NCBI GenBank assembly: GCA_021613535.1
Contig: CP075497.1
Span: forward strand, 4,278,001 to 4,342,000
DNA length: 64,000 nt
DNA from: Adineta vaga
Lineage: Eukaryota; Rotifera
Reading direction: 5' to 3'
The notes below the pieces were generated by a model. It saw only the letters and a list, made by a program, of their open reading frames with translations, ran no database searches and was not told the DNA's origin. The position numbers and the translations under genes are program-made. Each line of letters opens with the position of its first letter. Within the stretch, counting starts at the first letter, position 1. This document shows, piece by piece, positions 52,050 to 64,000 of this stretch.

Positions 52050-53924
52050 TCAATTTTGATTGAATTCATTCATCATAAATTTAGACATTTTATGTTTTTG
52101 TACTTTACCTGTTGGTGTCAAAATGAATTTTTCTACAAAACGAATATGTTTTGGTATTTTGAAAAAAGCAAGTTTATCCGAAAGGAATTCGATTATATCT
52201 TTAGATTGACATTGCGTAACATTATTTTTTAGTTTAATCCATGCACATATTTCTTCATCATATCGTTTATCAGGAACTGAAAAAACTTGTGCTTCACTAA
52301 CATCTGTATGTTCCATAATCGCTTTCTCAATTTCCATGGGATAAATATTTACGCCACCACGAATAATTATATCTTTTTGACGGCCAATATAATAGATATA
52401 ACCATCTTCATCCATTCGACCTTCATCACCAGTTTGAAGCCAACCTGAATCAGTTACTGCTTCCTTTGTTTTATCGATATCATTATAATATCCACACATA
52501 ATTGGAAAACCTTTTGCCCAAATTTCACCTGTTTCGCCAATAGGTACTGGATTACCTTTTCGATCGACAATTTTCATTTCTATATGTCGCATACTTCGAC
52601 CTACTGAAGAAAAACGTCGTATATCACCATTATCCTTTGTCCACATGCTACTTGTAAGCACACCGGAATTTTCTGTCATTCCATAAGCTTGTGCTATACG
52701 TTTAATAGGTATTTCTTGTTCTAGTTGACGTAAAAAATCTGTATGAACAGGTGCCGCCCCTAACATACCAAAAACTAATGAAGTTAAATTGTATTTTTTT
52801 CGATCAATGTGATTTAATATATTAGGAAAGATGACAGGAGCACCGATTAAAGTCGTACATTTTTCTTCATCAATCGCACGCATCGTTGCTACAGGATTAG
52901 GTAGAATATCTGGAAAAATTGTTCGACATTTCGATAGAATTATATTATATATACTAACAGCTTCAGAAAAAATATGAAACATTGGAATAGGTGTACATAA
53001 ACGAGTAAAATATTCGCCAAGATGTTGATGAAGATTTTGAGACATATTAACCATACAGAAATTGGATAATGTTGCTGCTTTGGGTTGACCTGTCGTACCC
53101 GATGTATAAAATATTGCAAGAGGAGTATGTGCATCAATAGAAGCTTGACGTTGTTGAAGTTTGAAATGAGAAATGTTTGCACCATATTGTAATAAATTAT
53201 CATATGAATGAATACCTTTGGATATTGATGATAATGATGATGATTTCCCAGTAAGAATAATATGTTTCAATGAAGGTAATCGTTTGAATGATGATTGTTG
53301 GCCGAGTTCCGGTAATAAGCGACGAAGTATAGATAAAGATTGAATAGTTTTTACTGTTGGTGAAAGAACAATAGCTTTACAACCAACTTTATTTAAACAA
53401 TATTCAAGTTCACGTTCAACATATGCAGGATTTATATTCACCTAGAAACAACGAATTAAAATGACGGATAGAATATAGTCAGCTTTACTTTAATTAATCC
53501 TAATTTTGATGCAACAAATGACATAGTTACATTTTCTGGTGTATTTGGTAATCAAACAGCAATACGATCATTTTTTTCAAAACCTAACTCCAGTAGAGAA
53601 GCAGCTATACTATCAACTTCATCTTGAAATGATTTATATGTGTATCGTTTTTGTTCATCTAAAATGATCGAAGATGGAAAAAAGAGTCGAAGAAAATCAA
53701 ATAAAAACTTCACTTTTAGAAACATAACATTCATGTTCAGGATATTTCTCTACTGTTTCATCAAAAACTTGACCTAATGTTTTGTAAATCAAAGGCAAGG
53801 ATGAAACATGATGATGATAACTTGATGTTAATTTTGCCGGTGTCGAATAACTCTGTTTACTAATGTAAGAAATAACCTTAAACAAGGATTGAAATAAAAT
53901 TGGTTTGTTTGTTTTTCTCAACAT
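52050..53924 (-). CDS. ACSF2-like mitochondrial acyl-CoA ligase with an in-frame TGA
   Basis: Adenylate-forming medium-chain acyl-CoA ligase of the ACSF2 group, which activates fatty acids, probably in mitochondria. Three exons, about 590 residues (human 615). The start is MLRKTNKPILFQSLFK at 53922-53924; the Arg/Lys-rich, Asp/Glu-free N-terminus looks like a mitochondrial presequence. Motifs: NINPAYVERELEYCLNKVGC, the AMP-binding P-loop FYTSGTTGQPKAATLS, AYGMTENSG, WLQTGDEGRMDEDGYIYYIG, KDIIIRGGVNIYPMEIE and the catalytic lysine in TPTGKVQKHK. Exon 2 contains an in-frame TGA at 53552-53554. It lies between NDRIAV and LPNTPENV, where the family usually has Trp or Gly. The rest of the frame is intact, so this is a recent nonsense change, a sequencing error, or a read-through site. 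It is head-to-head with ABL. Confidence 0.85.
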
Positions 53925-54391
53925 ATTCAAATAAACAGGTCATATAATGAGAGAAAGATAGAGGATAAAATAGCTTTACCTACTCAATATATAGATAAGA
54001 AGAAAAATATGAACTACATGTAACATAAAATGAAGAGAAAAGAACGATTGAGTGATATGGTTGATTGTTGTTTAGTGACATCTGAACGATGAATTGTTTG
54101 ATTCGACTATTGGACATCAGTGACAAGAACATGTGAATCATATTCTTTTGCTTTCGGACACTCTCGAAAAGCTGATTGTCCAAGGGAGAGAGGCCGAAAG
54201 AAAAACAGACAATTAGCTCTCTACTCTCTTTCCTCGATCGCCATTGCTTATTTTTGTTTATTTATCCTGTCATAGGATTCTTTCTTCTTCTTCTTCTTCT
54301 TCTTTTTCTTTTTCTTTTTCTTTTTCTTTTTTTTCTTATGGATATCACTAACATCTATGAAACCTAATGTTGAACAATTATTTTTACTTCA
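53925..54391. promoter_or_regulatory. Compact divergent promoter between ACSF2-like (-) and ABL (+)
   Basis: Only 467 bases separate the two start codons, so promoter elements are likely shared or interleaved. The right part holds (TTC)n at 54279-54303 and CTTTTT units at 54302-54336, a strong pyrimidine tract on the ABL side. No TATA box was confidently identified. Confidence 0.5.
54279..54336 (+). repeat. (TTC)n followed by (CTTTTT)n pyrimidine tract
   Basis: Two adjoining simple repeats are seen directly, about 55 bases upstream of the ABL start codon. Confidence 0.9.
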
Positions 54392-58287
<3,896 letters not shown>

Positions 58288-58787
58288 ATCTTTCTCTTTT
58301 TCTATCTCTGTATGAATGACATTCGTTTTTTTTTTGTATATTTATTCTAAGTCATTTATTATTGCTTTACAATGCAATCATTTCTTCATATCTGTTTCCT
58401 TGGCGTCAGATGATCTCATCTTTTTCTTTTTTGTCTTGCCTTCTATCATATATGTTGTTCTTCTTCTTCTTCTTCTTCTGCATCAGGGATATTTCAAAAT
58501 ATTAGGCGTAGAGATCTTCTTTTTTAGCGTGAATTCTTGTTTGTATGCGTGTGTGTATATATGTTATTCAATCATGTTTTTCTCTCTCTCTCTCTCTTTT
58601 GTTGATGTGCTTTCAATATTCACTACTGTGTTTTTTTTCCATGCCTATGGGCGCAATCCTCATTGTCAAATCAAACGAAAATATTGTTTTCTTTTTGAAT
58701 TAAACAAAAACAAAAGAAAAAAAACACATTCGTTTTCTCTAATCGTTGTCTACTTTCTTTATTTTGGATCTTGAAGATCTCTAGCAT
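58288..58787 (+). other. Intergenic between ABL and BCKDK
   Basis: T-rich 3' flank of ABL with (TTC)n at 58457-58479 and (TC)n at 58580-58598. The long open frame here is Phe/Leu/Ser-rich translation of pyrimidine tracts. GATCTCTAG at 58776-58784 lies three bases before the BCKDK ATG and could be a splice-leader acceptor. Confidence 0.55.
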
Positions 58788-60128
58788 ATGTTTCATTATC
58801 GATGTTTATCAACATTAGCAAGATCGATTGAGAAAAATTCTCAAGGAGTTGTTCTTTCCGAAGTTGTGAAAAAGTTATCGAAATTTTCTTCACATGACGA
58901 ATTAACTGAATATTCTCAACGTCCAATTGATTACTGTTATGCCAATCGTATCATAGATGCATGTTCACCACATCATTCGACACCGATTTGTCTAATTAAA
59001 ACAGCATCGGATCTTCATGAACAATTGTTAGTACGTGTTGCACATTGTATTTGTCATTTCCAATCCTTACCGTTTCTACCTGCAGCAAATCCAATTTTAT
59101 TATCAGTACAAGAACGATATTGGAAATTATTTGAAAAATTAGCACATTTCCCCAAGATAAAAACGGAAACAGATGAAGAGAATTTTTTTCATCTAATTAC
59201 TTTATTTATGACTCAAAGCAACGATGTCATTGGACAATTATCGAATGGTTGTCGAGAAGCTAGTAAATATTTCAAAAGTTACGAAATTATGAAAACATTT
59301 CTTGATAATGTCTTACAAATTCGTCTATCAATGCGTTTACTTGCTGAACATTATCGTCAATTACATAAACAACAAAAGAAATCGACTCCTAATGACCAAT
59401 GGTACGGAGCTATTTGTATGGATTTTTCGCCAAAAAAAGTCGTTCAACAATGTATTGATGATGTTTCATCCGTTTGTTTTGAAACTTATGGAGTTGTACC
59501 ACCAGTTCAAATAGAAAATCATATACATCATGCCGTACCATATTTTCCTGATGTAGTCGAATATATCGTACGTGAATTATTGAAAAATTCGATGCGAGCT
59601 CTTGTTGAATATCATACAGTTCTATATGATAATCTAAAGAATGTGAAAAAATGTTTCGAAGATCATCAACAAGATCCACTGTGTAAAGTTTTGATTAGTG
59701 CGGATCCTAGTGATGAACATTTTACGATATCGATTCAAGATCGAGGTGGTGGTATTAATGAGTCGATGGAAAACATTTTTCGGTATCTGTTCACTGGTAT
59801 GTTCAATAAAAAAGTAGATTTTAATCTTTTATGATTAATTCAGGTGATACAGTAAAAGAAGAAAAAGAAATTAACTCTCCATATTTTGTCTATTCTTTTC
59901 AAGATCCTTCAGTACACTGGTAAGTAAATGACGAATCAACATAAATAACTGAACATTTTCTTTAGTTCAAAACAAATGTATGGTTATGGTTTTGGTCTTC
60001 CTATTTGTTTATTATATGCTCAATTTTTTTGCGGATCTTTGACCTTTCATCAGATATCACGTATTGGTACTGATGTTTATCTTCGTCTCAGTTTTATACA
60101 TACAGACTCAGAACGTGTGAAGATCTAA
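58788..60128 (+). CDS. BCKDK: Branched-chain alpha-ketoacid dehydrogenase kinase
   Basis: Mitochondrial protein kinase of the PDK/BCKDK family (GHKL ATPase fold). It phosphorylates and inactivates the branched-chain ketoacid dehydrogenase E1 subunit, slowing Leu, Ile and Val breakdown. Three exons (a 1,007-base first exon) encode about 416 residues, as in human (412). The start is MFHYRCLSTLARSIEK at 58788, a plausible matrix-targeting peptide. The allosteric four-helix domain has RVAHCICHFQSLPFLPAANP and RLSMRLLAEHYRQLHK. The ATP-binding domain has the N-box ELLKNSMRALVEYH, G1 box IQDRGGGI and G2 box GYGFGLPICLLYAQFF. It ends GTDVYLRLSFIH...VKI. SLPFLPAANP and the spacing favour BCKDK over PDK. 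AATAAA follows at 60182. A CTCTAG acceptor-like site sits just before the start. Confidence 0.9.
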
Positions 60129-60584
60129 CAGATATTTTTAAATTTATGAAATGTTTCTTTTGCACCTTTCCGTTAATTTTGAATAAATAAAGAAAAAAAA
60201 GACAACTGTGCAACGAGAGTGAGGTTGTGAGTGCAGCAAATTGTTTTTGAAGACTGAAAATATCCAAAATTAAGAGTATCTATATGTTACTAAAAGTACA
60301 ATGTAAAAACAACAATATTTTCTTTCTATAATAGAACAGAAAGAGAACTTCATACTAAAAAGAAAATGATTTCCACTTTTGAATGTTAAAAATGGTTACA
60401 TATGAGTTAGATCATCACGCAATTATGTACGTTTGAATCATTGTGTTGTAACTATAGGTATTGTATATATTTATTGTCTTTTAAAAGTATTGTTATAACT
60501 ATGAAAATACACGTCATGTAATAAAAACTTTTTCTATTAATGTGACTTTTTAATTTATGAAAAAAGTCAATCAAATCAATTCGA
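60129..60584. other. Convergent intergenic region, BCKDK (+) and CAP protein (-) 3' flanks
   Basis: The two genes converge across 456 AT-rich bases. AATAAA at 60182-60187 serves BCKDK. No gene is seen. Confidence 0.6.
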
Positions 60585-62027
60585 TTATTCACATGTTGGA
60601 AACATATTTTCTCTAGCTGCTTTAGCCATATCACCACTCCAAACATAAAATATTACAACGAACACTGTGGTACTATCTTTACTCTTCGTAACTGCACGAC
60701 CAACACCCATTTTCGTTGAAGATTTCCAAATGATCTTTGCGAAATGACTGGCAAATTTAAAATCAGGTTTATCATATTTATAAACTTTATGTTCATTATA
60801 TAATAAATCAACAGGAATACCACCTAAACACATAAAGTAATTTTAGTGAAACAAATTATAAAATCTATGTTTTTTACCATGAAGATATTCATCATATTGT
60901 TGATAATAGGCACTTATCATTTGCTTTGTATCGTATTTAGGTGGAATTTCATCAGCAATAGCAAACTTATCAGCATGCATTTGAGCAATGTCATTGAGTT
61001 GACTGTCCAATGTCAATGGAGGTACACAATGTTTCTGGCGTTTCAAATTATGACGATCTAGTGCTTGTTATCGAAATGCTTCTAAAGAATCAGACACTCG
61101 AATACGTTGTTGCGGTGCTAAATAAATAAAAACGAAAGTATCATAAACTATAAATCGTTCTTTCAATGAATTTACCAATGCAACGTCCAGTGGAACTCGA
61201 AGTTAGCGTACCGTCCAATGAATCAAAACTTCTCATTAAATAGCAAGTTCGATCACTATCACCTGTATGAGCCCACCCATAACAAACATTCGACTCATCA
61301 CACTTTGTCATACAATCTTCTGCAGTAGCAACATCATACACAACTCCCGAACCATAACCAAGATACTGGCCAGGCTGATTTTCAGTGCATTTGACCTTCA
61401 TCGTGCTACCTGAAAAGGATTAATATTTAGAATTCTCGAATATTTACCAATTTTATCTTAAATATCAAAGTTGATTTTAATGAATTATTTCATTTTTAAT
61501 TTGAATATCTTTCGAAATTATCGAATCATTTCTCGAATACATGATTTGTTGGCTATATTTACCAATACACGGTCCAGATCTTACATTTCTGTCTTCCAGA
61601 ATACCATTGATTTCTTTTAAACCCCAACAAAATTTAAATGATGGATTATATGACCATCCCGTACATTCTTTGCTTGTTTCGCACAAATCCATACACATTT
61701 GAGTTCCATCAATACCATAACGGCTTATTATTTGAGTTCCTGTCCACGAATATCCTTCTAAAAGATCTGCTGTACAATCGCCTTCTCTTTCAACTCCTAA
61801 AAAACAACAAAATGTATTTGTGCAGAATAGTATAAGCATTCTTTCGATATCTTACTAGTTTGGAAAAATAGCTGATTATCACTACTCAATTCTAATCTAC
61901 GTAACAGTTGATAAATTCGTTTGACTTTTGAATAGTCATCGTTTTTCATTTTATCATGACGAATTCCTTCCGCAATACCATTCGTCATTAGGATTCCAAT
62001 GACGAAAATTTGAGTTAGAAATGACAT
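60585..62027 (-). CDS. Secreted PAN/Apple-PAN/Apple-CAP (SCP) domain protein with an in-frame TAA
   Basis: Predicted secreted protein of about 370 residues in five exons; its function is unknown to me. The start is MSFLTQIFVIGILMTNGIAE at 62025-62027, a clear signal peptide. Two Cys-rich PAN/Apple-like modules follow. The first has CTADLLEGYSWTG, CMDLCETSKECTGWSYNP and FCWGLKE; the second has CTENQPGQYLGYGSG, CMTKCDESNVCYGWAHTG and CYLM. Such modules bind proteins or sugars. The C-terminal CAP domain reads ALDRHNLKRQKHCVPPLTLD, HFAKIIWKSSTKMGVGRA and YVWSGDMAKAARENMFPTC. A TAA codon (61068-61070) interrupts the frame between SLEAF-R and QALDRHN, just inside the CAP domain. A CTAG at 61058-61061 could act as a later acceptor in the correct phase and skip it. 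The gene may be a pseudogene, a polymorphic null, or spliced around the stop. It is divergent from the astacin gene. Confidence 0.75.
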
Positions 62028-62705
62028 TGTATGATATTGTGAATTTCTAAATAAAAAAAACAAATGGTAAAGCACTTTGATAGTTATGAAAAGATGAAAT
62101 GAGAAAAACTTGTCAGAAAAGACAGGTTTAATTATGCATAAATGTATGATATAAATTGTTGAACTGTGACGAAGATTTAATGAATACTATGTATAATTTC
62201 GTCTAATCATCTATTTATTTATCTTCTCTATCGACACTAAACATTCCATATGTCAATTTGAAACGAAAACAATGTAGATAAATATGATTGGTGTGGTCTT
62301 GTTTTTCTTATGATGATTTCAAAAATAACAGATATATTACATGATAAATAATGGGTTTTTTATTACCTTATTTTTGACAGACTCGTTTACGAAACTAATA
62401 ATTACATATCTTTCTATCATTTATTTGAATTAACCAGTTGATAGCGTTTATATAATATGAAATATTTCTCATCAATACTGCAAGCTCTATAACAGTAAAA
62501 AACATACATATTCACGGTAAATATTTTTAAGCTGTCACGGTATCGATCGGAATTGGGAAAACCTAAACTCCGTAAAGGTAGATAGCATTTTTCTATTTCA
62601 TATTCATTATTAATATTTTCCAAGTCAAACTAAGATGAGATTGTTTAGACTGTATCCAGTTGTTTCTAAACTATGATTTTTTTCAGATAAAATTAACTCA
62701 TTCAT
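62028..62705. promoter_or_regulatory. Divergent region between CAP protein (-) and astacin (+)
   Basis: Two genes for secreted proteins are head-to-head with 678 bases between starts. On the minus strand TTTTTTATTTAG lies 22 bases before the CAP start, and on the plus strand GATTTTTTTCAG (62674-62685) lies about 20 bases before the astacin start. Both look like leader acceptors. No other gene is seen. Confidence 0.5.
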
Positions 62706-63577
62706 ATGAAAACCTTGATTATTTTGAATTTTGTGTTATGTTCTTTGGCGATTTCATCAAATGCAGCCCGATGTGATATGAAACTTGATAAACGAGCATT
62801 AGTTGGAGGCATCAACCTATGGCCCGAAGGAATTGTTCCTTATAAAATCGATTCAGAATTTTCAGAAGATCATAAACAATCAATTGTAGCTGGCTTGGAG
62901 GAAATTACGACTAGAACAGAGAATTGTATTCGTTTTGTTGAATACACTGAAGAACATTCTAATTGGGTAAATATTGTTGATAAATCTGGGTATGTATCCA
63001 AAAATTGATTATTCGGTGAAAAGTTTAATTTACAACGTAATTCATTTTGTTAGATGTTGGGTTGATACTATTGGTATGAAAAAGACACCTGGTTCTCAAC
63101 AACTCTCGCTTCATCATAGTGGCTGTGTGACAAGAGATACAATAATACATGAAACTATGCATGCACTTGGTTTTAATCACGAACAAATACGTACAGATCG
63201 CGATCAATATGTAAAAATTCTTTATGAAAATATTGACCCAGGTATGATATTGAATGAATTATCAATGGTCATTTTGAAAAGAAATTTTATTTAGATTTCT
63301 CATCTAATTTTGATAAAGCTCAGAATACAGGAGTAGAAATTCCTGAATCACCATATGATTACAGTAAGTTAATTAAATGATGAATACTTGATAGTAAAAT
63401 TAATCGTATTTAGTGTCTGTTATGCATTATTATTCTAATGGTTTCTCTCTCAATGGTCTACCTACAATAACACCTGCTTTGAAAATTCAAAGAAAATGGC
63501 GATATAAGATGGGTAGACCATCAACCGCTTCTGATGCTGATATTTACAGAATTAGGAAAGTCTATGGTTGCATTTAA
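62706..63577 (+). CDS. Astacin-family zinc metalloprotease (M12A), minimal form
   Basis: Secreted zinc endopeptidase. Four exons, about 234 residues. The start MKTLIILNFVLCSLAISSNA at 62706 is a signal peptide. A very short prosegment of about ten residues (ARCDMKLDKR) precedes ALVGGINLWPEGIVPYKID, the typical mature N-terminus. The zinc site HETMHALGFNHEQIRTDRDQ is the full astacin HExxHxxGxxHExxRxDRD signature. The Met-turn YDYMSVMHYYSNGFS supplies the tyrosine. Four cysteines (ENCIRF, SGCWVD, SGCVTR, YGCI) fit the two family disulfides. The protein ends right after the last Cys, with no EGF or CUB domain, as in crayfish digestive astacin. The usual FxGD inhibitory motif is not visible in the prosegment. 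A role in digestion or matrix turnover is inferred only from the family. Confidence 0.93.
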
Positions 63578-63675
63578 AATAAAAACTTTTCTCTTATAAG
63601 GAAAAATATTAGTTAAAAATCATAATTAAACATTTTTTATCTTATAAAAATAAAATAAATTTGTTTCTGATTTGT
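63578..63675. other. Very short convergent gap, astacin (+) and sirtuin (-)
   Basis: Only 98 AT-rich bases separate the two stop codons. Candidate polyadenylation hexamers (AATAAA near 63650-63660) are present on the plus strand. Confidence 0.6.
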
Positions 63676-64000
63676 TCATAGTAATTGCGGAAGAATTTGT
63701 GCAGCTGGACCATGAAAATGATGACTAAAATGAAATGAATAAAAAAGAAAAATAAACGTTGCAATTGATGTTGTTATTTCAATATTGATTTTAACAACAG
63801 GAACATTTCTATCAGCAAGAATTGATGCGTAACCAGCTGCAGGATAAACAACACATGATGTTCCAATCTGAAAAGAAGACAAACTTACAACTAAAAATAA
63901 GTCACATAATTGGACTTCTTTATCAATTTTTTTCTAAAACATCAGACCAAATTTGTTCAGCAAAAACCAAACAATATGTGGACGAAGAAGAGATTGACAT
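63676..64000 (-). pseudogene. SIRT5-like NAD-dependent deacylase, 3' part, frame disrupted
   Basis: C-terminal part of a class III sirtuin most like SIRT5, a mitochondrial lysine desuccinylase and demalonylase; the rest lies beyond the right edge. Reading inward from 64000: LLRPHIVWF, then AEQIWSDVLEK in another frame, then IDKEVQLCDLFLV back in the first frame, then IGTSCVVYPAAGYAS, NVPVVKINIEITTSIAT and HFHGPAAQILPQLL-stop (63676-63678). The order matches SIRT5. The frame changes at a T5 run (63962-63966 read on minus) and an A7 run (63927-63933), and the two shifts cancel. GTAAGT...TTTTCAG (63868-63888, 21 bases) and GTTTAT...TTTTAG (63725-63757, 33 bases) sit at points where SIRT5 would be continuous, so they look like ultrashort introns. 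It may be a functional gene with assembly errors rather than a true pseudogene. Confidence 0.65.

Noticed and set aside
53535-53564. A 30-base GT-AG segment that would splice out the ACSF2 TGA
   Set aside because: It would delete the conserved IAV-x-LPNTPE segment, so the removed sequence is clearly coding.
58316-58774. 152-codon open frame downstream of ABL
   Set aside because: It is Phe/Leu/Ser-rich translation of pyrimidine repeats in the ABL 3' flank and contains no recognisable protein.

Overview
This is nuclear DNA from a small-genome animal. Genes are split by many GT-AG introns, mostly about 45-70 bases long, and intergenic and intronic DNA is strongly AT-rich by eye. The gene set is metazoan: an ABL kinase with SH3, SH2, kinase and F-actin-binding domains, NUAK, twinfilin, TAF2, MED22 and an astacin. 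The compact AT-rich layout, very short introns and pyrimidine-AG acceptors lying at or just before start codons fit a rotifer, probably a bdelloid. That placement is an inference from style and not a match. Gene spans below run from start codon to stop codon and include introns.

Left part (1-11.7 kb), all minus strand: a glutamate-carrier-like SLC25 gene whose 3' end is not found; an ARHGAP1-like BCH/Sec14-RhoGAP protein; an unrecognised protein with a C-terminal RanBP2/NZF zinc finger; and a glycogen-targeting subunit of protein phosphatase 1 (PPP1R3 type, CBM21).

Centre (11.7-36 kb): on the plus strand, a TFIIIC 110-kDa (GTF3C2)-like WD40 protein carrying extra zinc fingers and an AT-hook, then TAF2. 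On the minus strand, a NUAK-family kinase with two alternative first coding exons and two duplicated alternative last exons, then twinfilin. On the plus strand, mitochondrial 5-aminolevulinate synthase.

Right part (36-64 kb): plus-strand AMP deaminase, MED22 and MCM4 lie close together in an operon-like row. A 3.3-kb gene-poor stretch follows, then a ZC3H4-like CCCH protein (plus). ACSF2-like acyl-CoA ligase (minus, with an in-frame TGA) is head-to-head with ABL (plus), followed by the branched-chain ketoacid dehydrogenase kinase (plus). The window ends with a secreted PAN-PAN-CAP protein (minus, with an in-frame TAA), a minimal astacin protease (plus), and the 3' end of a SIRT5-like sirtuin (minus) with homopolymer frameshifts and two ultrashort candidate introns.

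No tRNA, rRNA, CRISPR array, insertion sequence, virus or intact transposon was recognised. Most genes are housekeeping genes with no shared pathway. The most notable signals are the NUAK exon duplication, the start-adjacent acceptors that suggest spliced-leader trans-splicing, the broken reading frames, and the tiny introns.
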